Source of the DNA: Lachnospiraceae bacterium C1.1
GTDB taxonomy: Bacteria; Bacillota; Clostridia; Lachnospirales; Lachnospiraceae
Reading direction: 5' to 3'
NCBI GenBank assembly: GCA_030434875.1
Contig: JAUISW010000001.1
Coordinates: 124,001-188,000, forward strand
DNA: 64,000 nt
A model generated the notes under the pieces. The model was not told where the DNA came from and searched no databases. It saw nothing but the letters and a program-made list of their open reading frames with translations. The translations under genes and the position numbers were made by a program. Positions 19,208-27,852 of this stretch are shown here, piece after piece; position 1 is the first letter of the stretch; every line of letters starts with the position of its first letter.

Positions 19208-20305
19208 ATGAAAAGAACTTATTTTTTGTTTGCTGCTGCAATGGCAGCATCTGTAATGCTCAGCGGATGCGGAGAAGAGAAGGATATTTCGACTATTGAT
19301 GCCTCAAAATATGTAACTCTTGGTGAGTATAAAGGTCTCAGTGTATCAATAAATGATACTACAGTAACAGATGAAGAAGTAGAAGAAGCAGTCAGCGGAA
19401 ATCTTGCTGCAAAAGGCGTAATGACAGCAGTGACTGACAGAGCTGTTGAAACAGGAGATACTGTAAATATAGATTACGAAGGAAAGAAAGACGGAGTTGC
19501 TTTTGATGGAGGAACTGCTGCAGGCTATGATCTTGAAATTGGCTCCGGCACATTTATAGATGGATTTGAGGATGGACTTATCGGTCATAAGACAGGTGAA
19601 AAGGTTGCGCTCAATCTTACTTTTCCTGAGAACTACTCATCAGAGGAGCTTGCAGGACAGGATGTCGTATTTGATGTAACGATAAATTCCATCAGCGAGA
19701 ATGTTGTTCCAGAGCTTACCGATGAGGTTGCAAAGGAACTTGATGCAGAGGTTTCTACAAAGGAAGAATATATTGAAAAGGTAAGAACTGATCTGGAGGA
19801 ATCAAAGCAGACAAGTGCTCGTACGGCAGTTTATTCAGAGCTTCTTGAACTTGCACAGAAAAATTCCGAAGTTGTTTCAGGTGATAAGCTTCCCAGCTCT
19901 ATCGTAGACAGCATTGCCGAGCAGGAGAAAACTACTTTTGAGTCAAATCTTACAGCATATGGAATGACACTTGAGAGTTATCTTACTAATTTTGGAATGA
20001 CAGAAGAAGATTTTAATAATGAGATCAGAACTTATTCTGAAAGTTATGCGCAGCAGGAATTACTTGTTCATGCTATCGCTAAGGCAGAGGGAATAGAAAT
20101 CACAGATGAAGTCCTTCAGAATGCCTACAAGGAATATGCAGAAAGATATGGATATGCATCAGCTGATGAGTTTATCTCAGCACTTAAAGAGCATAAAAGT
20201 GAAGAGACATTCAAAGAGGCAACTCTTACAGAAGAAGTGGAAAAATTCCTCTTTGAAAATGCTAATATAGAAAATCCGGAAATGGTTACCTGGACAGAGG
20301 ACTAA
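19208..20305 (+). CDS. Trigger-factor-like peptidyl-prolyl isomerase, predicted lipoprotein
   Basis: The 365-residue protein starts with a lipoprotein signal, MKRTYFLFAAAMAASVMLSG followed by Cys21, the expected lipidation site. An FKBP-type domain follows (about 75-165: GDTVNIDYEGKKDGVAFDGG, GSGTFIDGFEDGLIGHKTGE). The rest is the alpha-helical C-terminal chaperone domain of trigger factor (about 175-350). The N-terminal ribosome-binding domain of cytosolic trigger factor is missing. I infer an exported folding factor on the outer face of the membrane, analogous in role to PrsA. It lies 12 bases before asnS. Confidence 0.85.
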   Translation: MKRTYFLFAAAMAASVMLSGCGEEKDISTIDASKYVTLGEYKGLSVSINDTTVTDEEVEEAVSGNLAAKGVMTAVTDRAVETGDTVNIDYEGKKDGVAFDGGTAAGYDLEIGSGTFIDGFEDGLIGHKTGEKVALNLTFPENYSSEELAGQDVVFDVTINSISENVVPELTDEVAKELDAEVSTKEEYIEKVRTDLEESKQTSARTAVYSELLELAQKNSEVVSGDKLPSSIVDSIAEQEKTTFESNLTAYGMTLESYLTNFGMTEEDFNNEIRTYSESYAQQELLVHAIAKAEGIEITDEVLQNAYKEYAERYGYASADEFISALKEHKSEETFKEATLTEEVEKFLFENANIENPEMVTWTED

Positions 20306-20317
20306 GGAGATACGAAA

Positions 20318-21712
20318 ATGGAAAAATTAGTTGAGATCAGAGAACTTTTTAAGAACAGAGATGAATATATCGGTAAAAAGATTTCAGTCGGAGGATGGAT
20401 CAGATCAAATCGTGATTCTAAGACTTTTGGTTTTGCAGTAATAAGCGACGGCACCTTTTTTGATACTCTTCAGATCGTATATCATGATAAGATGGAAAAT
20501 TTTGCTGATATTGCAAAGCTTAACGTTGGAACAGCTATTATTGCAAGAGGTGAGCTTGTGGCAACACCGGATGCAAAGCAGCCGTTCGAGATACAGGCTG
20601 ATGAGATTGAGATAGAGGGTGCTTCTACTCCTGATTATCCACTTCAGAAAAAACGTCATACACTTGAATACCTTAGAACAATGACACATTTAAGACCACG
20701 TACGAATACATTTCAGGCTACATTCCGCGTACGTTCTCTTGTTGCTTATGCGATTCACAGATTTTTCCAGGAGAGAGGCTTTGTTTATGTTCATACCCCT
20801 CTTATCACCGGTTCAGATGCCGAGGGTGCAGGAGAGATGTTCCAGGTTACAACGCTCCCTCTTAATGAGATTCCTAAGAATGAAGATGGAAGCGTAAATT
20901 ATAGTGAAGATTTCTTCGGTAAGGCTACAAATCTTACCGTTTCAGGTCAGCTTAATGGTGAGACTTTTGCTCAGGCATTCAGGAATATTTATACTTTTGG
21001 ACCTACTTTCAGAGCTGAAAATTCAAACACCACCAGACATGCTGCTGAGTTCTGGATGATCGAGCCTGAGATCGCATTTGCAGATCTTGAGGACGATATG
21101 CAGCTTGCTGAGGATATGCTTAAGTATATTATTAAATATGTGCTTGATGAAGCACCGGAAGAAATGGAATTTTTCAACAAATTTGTTGATAAAGGACTTC
21201 TTGATAGACTTAATCACGTTATGAATTCTGATTTCGGACGTGTTTCATACACCGAAGCTGTTGAAATTCTTGAGAAAAATAATGATAAGTTTGAATATAA
21301 AGTTTCATGGGGATGTGACCTTCAGACTGAGCATGAAAGATATCTTACAGAGCAGGTATTTAAGCGCCCTGTATTCGTTACAGATTATCCTAAGGAGATC
21401 AAGGCTTTCTATATGAAAGAAAATCCGGATGGAAAGACTGTTGCGGCAATGGACTGCCTTGTTCCCGGTATCGGTGAGATCATAGGTGGTTCTCAGAGAG
21501 AGGATAGTTATGATAAGCTTCTTAAGAGAATTGAAGAACTTGGGATGAGAAAAGAAGATTATGATTTCTATCTTGACTTAAGAAAATATGGTTCAACAAG
21601 ACATGCCGGTTTTGGCCTTGGATTTGAAAGAGCGGTTATGTATATCACAGGTATGGAAAATATACGTGACGTGCTTCCTTTCCCGAGAACAGTCGGAACC
21701 TGCGAGCTTTAA
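20318..21712 (+). CDS. asnS: Asparaginyl-tRNA synthetase
   Basis: A class IIb synthetase of 464 residues. The N-terminal OB-fold anticodon-binding domain covers about 1-110 ([22 protein letters not shown]). The catalytic domain has motif 2, [20 protein letters not shown] (near 226), and motif 3, [15 protein letters not shown] (near 430), and ends in [14 protein letters not shown], the AsnS rather than AspS form. A GGAGA site lies before the ATG. Confidence 0.97.
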   Translation: MEKLVEIRELFKNRDEYIGKKISVGGWIRSNRDSKTFGFAVISDGTFFDTLQIVYHDKMENFADIAKLNVGTAIIARGELVATPDAKQPFEIQADEIEIEGASTPDYPLQKKRHTLEYLRTMTHLRPRTNTFQATFRVRSLVAYAIHRFFQERGFVYVHTPLITGSDAEGAGEMFQVTTLPLNEIPKNEDGSVNYSEDFFGKATNLTVSGQLNGETFAQAFRNIYTFGPTFRAENSNTTRHAAEFWMIEPEIAFADLEDDMQLAEDMLKYIIKYVLDEAPEEMEFFNKFVDKGLLDRLNHVMNSDFGRVSYTEAVEILEKNNDKFEYKVSWGCDLQTEHERYLTEQVFKRPVFVTDYPKEIKAFYMKENPDGKTVAAMDCLVPGIGEIIGGSQREDSYDKLLKRIEELGMRKEDYDFYLDLRKYGSTRHAGFGLGFERAVMYITGMENIRDVLPFPRTVGTCEL

Positions 21713-21751
21713 TCTTTTCCCGTGTAAATACACAGGAAGGTAATATTACTT

Positions 21752-21780
21752 CAGATAATTCATTGTGGGAGAATTATCTG
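21752..21780 (+). promoter_or_regulatory. Hairpin in the asnS / NlpC-P60 gap
   Basis: CAGATAATTC (21752-21761) pairs perfectly with GAATTATCTG (21771-21780). There is no following T-tract, so it is a weak terminator at best. It may be an mRNA structure in the leader of the wall hydrolase gene. Confidence 0.45.
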
Positions 21781-21803
21781 TAGTTACTTCAGCGGGGGTA
21801 AAA

Positions 21804-23084
21804 ATGAAGAGGAAGATTTGTGTAGTGCTGAGCGTTTGTCTGGCTTTATCTCTGGCTGTTTCTGCCTTTGGTAAGACAAAGGAGCAGATTAAAAATGAAC
21901 AGGCAGAGTCAAAGAAGAATCTGCAGGAGGCAGAAGGCAAGGTTGATGCCATTGCAGAGGACAAGCAGGATGCGGAAGTTTCAATGAATTCATCCAGAGA
22001 AGAACTGGCACAGGTTTTAGCCAATGTCAGTATCATAGAGGATGAAATAGAAGATAAAACAGCTCAGATTGAAGAAGCTCAGACTAAGTATGATGAGGCT
22101 TCTGAAAAAGAAGAAAAACAATATGAGGCTATTAAAAAGCGTATACGCTATATGTATGAAAATGGTGGCGCGGATGCTTCTTATATTGAGATTTTTCTTC
22201 AGGCAGGAGACTTTATAGATCTTCTGAACAAGGCGAGTTATGCTGAACAGCTTTATTCATATGACAGGGAACTTCTTGAAAAATACAGAACCACAAAAGA
22301 AGAGACAAAGGCTTCTGAAGAAAAACTCCAGGCTGAACTTGATGAAATGACAGAGATCAAATCCACTTATGATGAACAGTCTGATGCTCTTGAGAAAACT
22401 ATCGAAGAACAAAAGGCAAAGGTGGATGACTTTGATACGCTTTTGAGTGGTGCCAAGGCCGATGCCAGCAAGTACAGGCAGGAAATACAGACTCAAAATG
22501 CTGAAATTCGTGCAATTGCAGCAGCCGAGGAAGCAGAAGCTGCCAGAAAAAAGGCTGAGGAAGAGGCCAGGAAAAAGGCTGAAGAAGAGGCCAGAAAGAA
22601 GGCTGAGGAAGAGGCAAAGAAGAAAGCTGAGGCAGAAGCTGAGGCTTCAAAAGCAGCAGCTGAGTCATCTTCAGCGGATGATTCTGAAGCTGAAAGTGAA
22701 GAGGAGGAGTCTGATGATGATGATTCTTCTTCGAGCTCCGGAACTTCGGGAAGTTCGATTGCGTCTTATGCTCAACAGTTTATAGGAAATCCTTATGTGG
22801 CAGGAGGTACATCGCTTACTAACGGTTGTGACTGTTCTGGATTTACAATGTCGGTATATGCTCATTTTGGAATCAGTATTCCAAGAAATTCAAGTGCACA
22901 GGCGGCAGCGGGTAAGGCTGTTTCATATTCTGATGCACAACCGGGAGACGTGGTTTGTTATCCCGGACATGTCGGAATTTATATAGGCGGAGGACAGATC
23001 GTACATGCTTCAACAGAGGCAACAGGTATTAAGATCACCCCTGCAACATATCGCTCGATAACAACAATCAGAAGATTTGTATGA
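21804..23084 (+). CDS. Secreted NlpC/P60 peptidoglycan hydrolase with coiled-coil arm
   Basis: I choose the ATG at 21804, which has GCGGGGG just upstream and directly precedes a signal peptide (MKRKICVVLSVCLALSLAVSAFG). The longer frame upstream spoils the signal. Residues about 25-240 are a long PcsB-like coiled coil. An Ala/Glu/Lys-rich repeat (KKAEEEAR units, about 245-285) and an acidic Ser/Asp linker lead to the C-terminal NlpC/P60 domain. The catalytic residues are visible: Cys344 in CDCSGF, His389 in YPGHVGIYIG and His401 in IVHAS. It should cut stem peptides in the wall, with the coiled coil as a possible regulatory arm. Confidence 0.92.
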   Translation: MKRKICVVLSVCLALSLAVSAFGKTKEQIKNEQAESKKNLQEAEGKVDAIAEDKQDAEVSMNSSREELAQVLANVSIIEDEIEDKTAQIEEAQTKYDEASEKEEKQYEAIKKRIRYMYENGGADASYIEIFLQAGDFIDLLNKASYAEQLYSYDRELLEKYRTTKEETKASEEKLQAELDEMTEIKSTYDEQSDALEKTIEEQKAKVDDFDTLLSGAKADASKYRQEIQTQNAEIRAIAAAEEAEAARKKAEEEARKKAEEEARKKAEEEAKKKAEAEAEASKAAAESSSADDSEAESEEEESDDDDSSSSSGTSGSSIASYAQQFIGNPYVAGGTSLTNGCDCSGFTMSVYAHFGISIPRNSSAQAAAGKAVSYSDAQPGDVVCYPGHVGIYIGGGQIVHASTEATGIKITPATYRSITTIRRFV

Positions 23085-23094
23085 GGTAAATAAA

Positions 23095-24390
23095 ATGATC
23101 GATTCACGAATCGGGGAAAAAATGTACGGCCTTTGCGGCCGTATTTTTCCTATTTGCAGAAGTATTACAGGAAATGGAGTAAGAGAGACTTTTAAGATCC
23201 TTCAGGCAGAAATACCGGATATTCCTTTTGAGATGCATGAGGTGCCAAGCGGAACAAAGGTATTGGACTGGACTGTGCCAAAAGAATGGAATATAAGAGA
23301 CGCTTATATAGAAACACCTTCAGGCAAAAGAATATGTGAATTCAGTAAAAATAATCTGAATATTCTGCATTATTCACTTCCAATTGATAAAGTTATTTCT
23401 TTATCAGAACTCAAGGAGCATATAACAACACTTCCGGATCAGCCGGATCTAATCCCCTATGCATCGAGCTACTATAAGGAACGCTGGGGATTTTGTATGT
23501 CACAGAATGACTTTGATAGGCTGGAAGATGGAGATTATCATGTTTTTATCGATTCAACCCTTGAGGATGGAAGTCTTACTTATGGTGAAATACTTATAAA
23601 GGGCGAGACAGATGAGGAGATAATGTTTTCAAGCTATACCTGCCATCCATCAATGGCAAATAATGAATGTTCTGGCCCTGTTGTTCTGACAAATCTTGCC
23701 CGTTATATAAAGGATATGCCGAAAAGAAGATATTCATACAGGCTTGTCCTTGCACCGGAAACTATTGGTGCTATCACATACATCAGCAAAAATCTCGACC
23801 ATCTTAAAAAGCATGTGAAAGCAGCTTTTAATCTTACATGTGTTGGTGATAACAGAACATATTCTATCGTTCACTCGAGATATTCAGATACTCTTGCGGA
23901 TAAGATACTTGTAAACGTACTTTCTCATCACTATCCCGAATATAAAGATTATTCATATCTGGAAAGAGGATCGGATGAGAGACAGTATCAGGCACCCGGA
24001 GTGGATATACCTATGGTGTGCTTTTGCCGTTCAAAATATCATGTATATCCGGAGTATCATACTTCTGCAGATAATATGTCGATAATTTCGGCTGAAGGAC
24101 TTGCAGGAGCTTATGAGGTCATGATCAAGTCAATAAAGGCACTTGAGTATAACAGATATTATAAGGTACAGACTTTGGGTGAGCCACAGCTTGGAAAAAG
24201 AGGACTTGTTCCTACAATGTCATCTAAAGACACATATAAATCAACTTTGGCGTTGAAAGATCTGATCGCATATGCAGACGGAAGAAATGACCTTATAGAT
24301 ATAAGTAATATTATAAAGGTGCCGTTGGATATCCTTTATCCCCTTATTGATAAGCTTATGGATTGTGGATTATTTGCTTATGAAGATTAA
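23095..24390 (+). CDS. DUF4910 protein, zinc aminopeptidase-like
   Basis: The ATG at 23095 is chosen because GAGG at 23083-23086, overlapping the previous stop, sits at a good distance. The 431-residue protein has the DUF4910 layout: RIFPICRSITGNGVRETF near the N-terminus, an M28 peptidase-like core with SSYTCHPSMANNECSGPVV (putative metal ligands His and Asn/Glu) and LAPETIGAITYI, then GSDERQYQAPGVDIPMVCF and YPEYHTSADNM. A C-terminal winged-helix-like tail follows. The family is often encoded in glycan or polymer gene clusters and its substrate is generally unknown. It overlaps the next membrane gene, so the two are cotranscribed. Confidence 0.8.
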   Translation: MIDSRIGEKMYGLCGRIFPICRSITGNGVRETFKILQAEIPDIPFEMHEVPSGTKVLDWTVPKEWNIRDAYIETPSGKRICEFSKNNLNILHYSLPIDKVISLSELKEHITTLPDQPDLIPYASSYYKERWGFCMSQNDFDRLEDGDYHVFIDSTLEDGSLTYGEILIKGETDEEIMFSSYTCHPSMANNECSGPVVLTNLARYIKDMPKRRYSYRLVLAPETIGAITYISKNLDHLKKHVKAAFNLTCVGDNRTYSIVHSRYSDTLADKILVNVLSHHYPEYKDYSYLERGSDERQYQAPGVDIPMVCFCRSKYHVYPEYHTSADNMSIISAEGLAGAYEVMIKSIKALEYNRYYKVQTLGEPQLGKRGLVPTMSSKDTYKSTLALKDLIAYADGRNDLIDISNIIKVPLDILYPLIDKLMDCGLFAYED

Positions 24391-26506
24391 ATATTATATC
24401 TTTGCAGCTGTTATATTAATACTTGAAATCATTTTCACACCTTTAGTACCGGTGGAAAAGAGCTGTGAGTTTGAAAATCTGGATGAGATAACAGATGAAA
24501 CAGAGTATTTTACACTTCCGGATGGGGATTTTAAGCTTACTATAAATTATAGTTCAACAATAGATAACAGAGCTGAGATATTTATACCACAGATGCAGCT
24601 TTTAGAACTGCCATCTACATCGGGAGCAGATGGTTCTGCAGTATACGAATTTACACTAAAGCATGATATGGATCAGGGGATGATACGTTTTGTGAATCCC
24701 CAGTCTGATGAGTTCAGGATAAATTCTATAAGAATAGATGCCTCGGAATATATAAACAGGGATGCATTGGTTCCATATTATCTGATAGCTATATTACTGG
24801 CAGCTCTTGTTATTTTTGTAGGAAAGCAGCTTGGAGAAAGACCATTCGGAAAAGAGCAGATTATAAGTTTTGTGATACTTTCGCTTGTTTTTTTCATAAC
24901 TATTGCTCCATGGGTAATTAGTTCGGAGATTTACAGAGGAAGCGATACAAGAGACCATCTTCAACGCATAGAAGGCGTAATGTTTGGACTAGAAGCGGGG
25001 CAGTTTCCGGTAATTATTTATCCGAATCTTTGTAACAATTTCGGAGAATTGGGAATCCTTTATCCCAATACGCTGCTTCTTTTTCCGGCTCTTTTAAGGA
25101 TGGGCGGCTTATCTATGGGTGTAAGCTACCGTATATTTATGGTAGCTATATGTCTCTTTCAGATAGTTGCTGCTTATTTTTCGTCCAGGCTTATATTAAA
25201 GACAGGAAGGCTGGCTGTTATTTCGACTGCAGTATATTGTCTTACACCTTATCTGCTCTACAATATGTATCAAAAGGGAACTGCAGCGGGAAAGTCAATG
25301 GCTGCGGCATTTATACCGCTTCTATTTGCAGGTATTTACAGTATAGTTACAGAGGAAAAAGGAAAAAAGAAATGGTATCTTCTTCCGATTGCATTTGTTG
25401 GAATATTGCAGTCGCATGTAGTATCTACATTCTTTACAGCATGTTTTCTTTTTGTGATAGCCGTAACTCTTTTTAAAGAACTTTTTATGGATCGTGATAA
25501 TCTGGTCGCACTCTTAAAAGCTGCTTTAGCAACTATTTGTATCAATGCAGGTTTCCTGATCACATTTGTTTATTATTATTTTTCTGATTGGGACAGGAGC
25601 AGACTTGAATGGAGAGACTTCTTTGACGGACTTTTGGACTGGGGGCGCCTTACAGGAGATGGGATCAGTTATTTTCCGTTAGCGGTGATCATAGTCTGTG
25701 CTTTTGTATATTTGCTAAAGGGTATCAGATTTGAAGATCTTAAGGAAAAAAAGCTTTTTTTAGTTTTTGCAATTGTTGAAATCGTATTTTTCTGGTTATC
25801 AACGCCATTCTTCCCATGGAGGATTCTTTGCAGGATAGATGCGATAAATACACTTACCAATCTGATACAGGCACCGCATAGGTTTATACTTTATTGCACA
25901 ATGCCGGCATCACTATGGATAGCTAAGGCTCTTGATTTCAGAAACGGGAAAAAACTGATGCGGATTCTGACAGGAATAGTGGTCATCGCGCTTCTTCTTT
26001 ACGGCACAGTTATACAGTTCCAGGAATACTATAAAAAAGCGGTGTTGCTTAATGGAACTTTTGGAAATATCTATACCAGAGTGGCTATGGATTATCTGCC
26101 AACCGGAACGACAGAAGAGGATTTTTATTCTGACACAGGAAGAGTTTCTGATGAATCAGTGATCAATTCGATTTATTATGAAAAAGAAGATGGAGTATGC
26201 ACTTATCTTTATTCCACAGAGTCAGAGGGAGAATATGCTGAATTCCCGTTGTTGTATTATGATGGATATAAGGCCTATGATCAGGATGGCAAAGAGATGG
26301 AAGTTTACAAAGGCGACGGTAGTCATGTAAGAGTCTATCTTGAGACAGGCGAAAATCGCAGCATTGTTGTAGGATTTAAGACTAAACGTATATTTACGGC
26401 AGTATATATATTCTCAATTGTATCTGCGGTAATTTTCGCAATCATGGGAATTATGCGCTGTTACAGCTTATCTGTTTCCAACGAGGGACGCTCTCGCTGC
26501 AAGTGA
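24380..26506 (+). CDS. Polytopic membrane protein, possible GT-C type glycosyltransferase
   Basis: I choose the ATG at 24380, which overlaps the DUF4910 stop and directly begins a transmembrane helix (IKYYIFAAVILILEIIF). The roughly 708-residue product has an extracytoplasmic beta-rich part (about 30-130), then some ten or more membrane helices. A large loop contains ISSEIYRGSDTRDHLQRIEGVMFGLEAGQFP, whose acidic/Arg residues after the first helices resemble those of GT-C enzymes of the YfhO/6-pyruvoyl type. A soluble C-terminal segment and a final helix follow. The last residues (about LSVSNEGRSRCK) are encoded by an inverted repeat that overlaps the gene's end. Function is uncertain, and a surface-glycan role is an inference. 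Confidence 0.7.
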   Translation: MKIKYYIFAAVILILEIIFTPLVPVEKSCEFENLDEITDETEYFTLPDGDFKLTINYSSTIDNRAEIFIPQMQLLELPSTSGADGSAVYEFTLKHDMDQGMIRFVNPQSDEFRINSIRIDASEYINRDALVPYYLIAILLAALVIFVGKQLGERPFGKEQIISFVILSLVFFITIAPWVISSEIYRGSDTRDHLQRIEGVMFGLEAGQFPVIIYPNLCNNFGELGILYPNTLLLFPALLRMGGLSMGVSYRIFMVAICLFQIVAAYFSSRLILKTGRLAVISTAVYCLTPYLLYNMYQKGTAAGKSMAAAFIPLLFAGIYSIVTEEKGKKKWYLLPIAFVGILQSHVVSTFFTACFLFVIAVTLFKELFMDRDNLVALLKAALATICINAGFLITFVYYYFSDWDRSRLEWRDFFDGLLDWGRLTGDGISYFPLAVIIVCAFVYLLKGIRFEDLKEKKLFLVFAIVEIVFFWLSTPFFPWRILCRIDAINTLTNLIQAPHRFILYCTMPASLWIAKALDFRNGKKLMRILTGIVVIALLLYGTVIQFQEYYKKAVLLNGTFGNIYTRVAMDYLPTGTTEEDFYSDTGRVSDESVINSIYYEKEDGVCTYLYSTESEGEYAEFPLLYYDGYKAYDQDGKEMEVYKGDGSHVRVYLETGENRSIVVGFKTKRIFTAVYIFSIVSAVIFAIMGIMRCYSLSVSNEGRSRCK

Positions 26507-26565
26507 AAAATCGCAGCGGAACTAGTATCGGCGTTTTTCATGACCCCTCTTTTGGAAACAGATAA
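26468..26565. repeat. Palindromic repeat overlapping the 3' end of the membrane protein gene
   Basis: TTATCTGTTTCCAA (26468-26481) and TTGGAAACAGATAA (26552-26565) are perfect 14-base inverted copies. A secondary hairpin CGCTGC/GCAGCG sits inside (26495-26500 with 26512-26517). The right arm plus three bases (26552-26568) matches 33824-33840 at 15 of 17 positions. The repeat carries the stop codon and last residues of the upstream gene. Confidence 0.7.
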
Positions 26566-26610
26566 TCCTCGTAACTCACGCTTACACTAAATTTTACATA
26601 TCAGAAACAT

Positions 26611-26657
26611 AAAAACAGCCGGAAGATTATTTAGAGTAATCTTCCAGCTGTTTTTTT
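26611..26657 (+). terminator. Intrinsic terminator after the membrane protein gene
   Basis: ACAGCcGGAAGATTA and TAATCTTCCaGCTGT form a long stem around 26615-26651, with a seven-base loop and a following seven-T run. It lies inside the repeat nest, about 100 bases after the stop codon. Confidence 0.87.
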
Positions 26658-26677
26658 GATACTTATGAAGTGTAAAA

Positions 26678-26928
26678 GTTACTGTTCACAGGCAAACTGC
26701 GCACTCCGCTACTCTGTACGCTATTTCACTAAGTGCTGAAGCACTAAGTGAAATATGTGTGCGCAGTTATGCCACAATAACTCTGACTGAACACTGGGTT
26801 TTGCCCATTGCCGTATGCGCATAATACTTAGCGAAGCAAAGCTGAGCTTAGTATATGCCACACAGAGGGGGCAATCTTAAATGGCAAAACCCGTTACTGG
26901 AGCACGCTGAAAGCGTGTGAACAGTAAC
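26678..26928 (-). repeat. Cloverleaf-like repeat element, long copy (251 bp)
   Basis: This is the reverse complement of the element at 59672-59818, with two insertions. The termini GTTACTGTTCACA (26678-26690) and TGTGAACAGTAAC (26916-26928) are perfect inverted repeats. A 6-bp direct repeat GTAAAA flanks it (26672-26677 and 26929-26934). Compared with the short copy, roughly 50 extra bases are inserted in the loop of the CTGCGCA/TGCGCAG arm and roughly 55 in the loop of the central arm. Each insert is itself a hairpin (ATTTCACT...AGTGAAAT and CATAATACTTAGC...GCTTAGTATATG). No coding frame. Confidence 0.85.
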
Positions 26929-26945
26929 GTAAAATATAGTGTAAG

Positions 26946-26967
26946 CCAAACAACGCAACAGGAGATA
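26946..26967. repeat. Fragment shared with the 33.8 kb palindrome
   Basis: These 22 bases match 33839-33860 at 20 positions (core CAACAGGAGATA). The fragment ends about 20 bases before the -10 box of the next gene, so repeat DNA forms the upstream part of that promoter. Confidence 0.6.
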
Positions 26968-26986
26968 TTCTCAAAGATTTCATCTG

Positions 26987-26995
26987 TGCTATAAT
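26987..26995 (+). promoter_or_regulatory. Extended -10 promoter of the AAC(3)-like gene
   Basis: TGC-TATAAT with a consensus -10 at 26990-26995. There is no -35 match, as is common for extended -10 promoters. The leader would be about 25 bases and contains GAGAGGAAA before the ATG. Confidence 0.6.
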
Positions 26996-27026
26996 AAAAG
27001 ATAAGAATTTTTGAGAGGAAAATAAA

Positions 27027-27803
27027 ATGGATAATTATGTTAAACTTCGGGATATTCCGAAGCATTTTGGACTTGAAAAAGGCGACAGTGTATGGATCTC
27101 ATCCGATATCAAAACACTTCTATATTCTTGTATTGAACACGAAGATGACCATGATATGAATATTCTGATCGATGGGATAATAGATATTATCGGTGAAGAA
27201 GGCACAATTCTCATCCCAACATTTAATTGGGATTTCTGTAAAGGTAAGACCTTTGATATAAGAAAAAGTCCTTGTAAGACCGGTGTTATTGGTAAAGTTG
27301 CACTTAAAAGAAAAGATTTCAGAAGGACTCAGCACCCTATCTATTCTTTTGCTGTCTGGGGCAAGGATGCCGACTATCTTTGTTCTCTTACAAATAAGAG
27401 CTCATTTGGCGCAGATTCGCCCTTTGACTACTGCAGAGAGCATAATACAAAAAATGTCTTCATAGATGTTGAATGCCAGCATTCGTATACATTCGTTCAT
27501 TATGTGGAAGAACAGGTAGGAGTTCCTTATCGTTACTTAAAGGATTTCACTGCCCACTATATAGATGAAAACGGCATCGAATCAGAACGTACCTACAGTA
27601 TGAACGTTCGCGACCTCGACGCCGATATATTTGTTACTATTTATCCATTTGAAGAGGATTTTGTAAAAGCCGGAGCATCCAGACGTTATGAAGTTAATGA
27701 TATTCCAATGAAGACGATAGAAATTGGCAAGACCTATGATATCATTTATAACGATGTCAAAAATAACAAAAGCCGCAAAGTTTGCACTTATAAAGGTCAA
27801 TAA
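27027..27803 (+). CDS. AAC(3)-fold N-acetyltransferase family protein
   Basis: The 258 residues match the Antibiotic_NAT fold: GDSVWISSDIKTLL, GEEGTILIPTFNWDFC, then TGVIGKVALKRKDFRRTQHPIYSFAVWG with the family His near the cofactor site, and FGADSPFDYCREHNTKNVFIDV. Members in polysaccharide clusters acetylate amino sugars with acetyl-CoA, while classical members inactivate aminoglycosides. The location after a glycan-like membrane protein favours a sugar or envelope role rather than resistance. It is separated from its upstream neighbours by the repeat nest and has its own promoter. Confidence 0.82.
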   Translation: MDNYVKLRDIPKHFGLEKGDSVWISSDIKTLLYSCIEHEDDHDMNILIDGIIDIIGEEGTILIPTFNWDFCKGKTFDIRKSPCKTGVIGKVALKRKDFRRTQHPIYSFAVWGKDADYLCSLTNKSSFGADSPFDYCREHNTKNVFIDVECQHSYTFVHYVEEQVGVPYRYLKDFTAHYIDENGIESERTYSMNVRDLDADIFVTIYPFEEDFVKAGASRRYEVNDIPMKTIEIGKTYDIIYNDVKNNKSRKVCTYKGQ

Positions 27804-27852
27804 AGAATGTGTTTTGGTGACTTAGGGAAAGACAAGTCTAAAGGGGTTTATC

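Larger units (their letters stand above)
26581..26945. repeat. Outer inverted repeat framing the 26.6-26.9 kb repeat nest
   Basis: CTTACACTAAATTTTAC (26581-26597) and GTAAAATATAGTGTAAG (26929-26945) are inverted copies with one mismatch in 17. Between them are an intrinsic terminator and the complete 251-bp repeat element, so the interval looks like one palindrome that received another. Confidence 0.6.

Noticed and set aside
21713..21803. c-di-AMP riboswitch before the NlpC/P60 gene
   Set aside because: Such switches are common before wall hydrolases, but the 91-base gap is too short and lacks the conserved pieces. Only a simple hairpin is present.
22540..22650. Tandem DNA repeat as a separate repeat feature
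   Set aside because: The direct repeats encode the KKAEEEAR units of the NlpC/P60 protein linker and are explained by that gene.
27027..27803. Aminoglycoside resistance gene
   Set aside because: The AAC(3) fold is shared by sugar acetyltransferases, and the context is envelope-like with no resistance or transfer genes.
27811..27824. 14-base sequence that is the exact reverse complement of 38603-38616
   Set aside because: A match of this length between two places in 64 kb is expected by chance.
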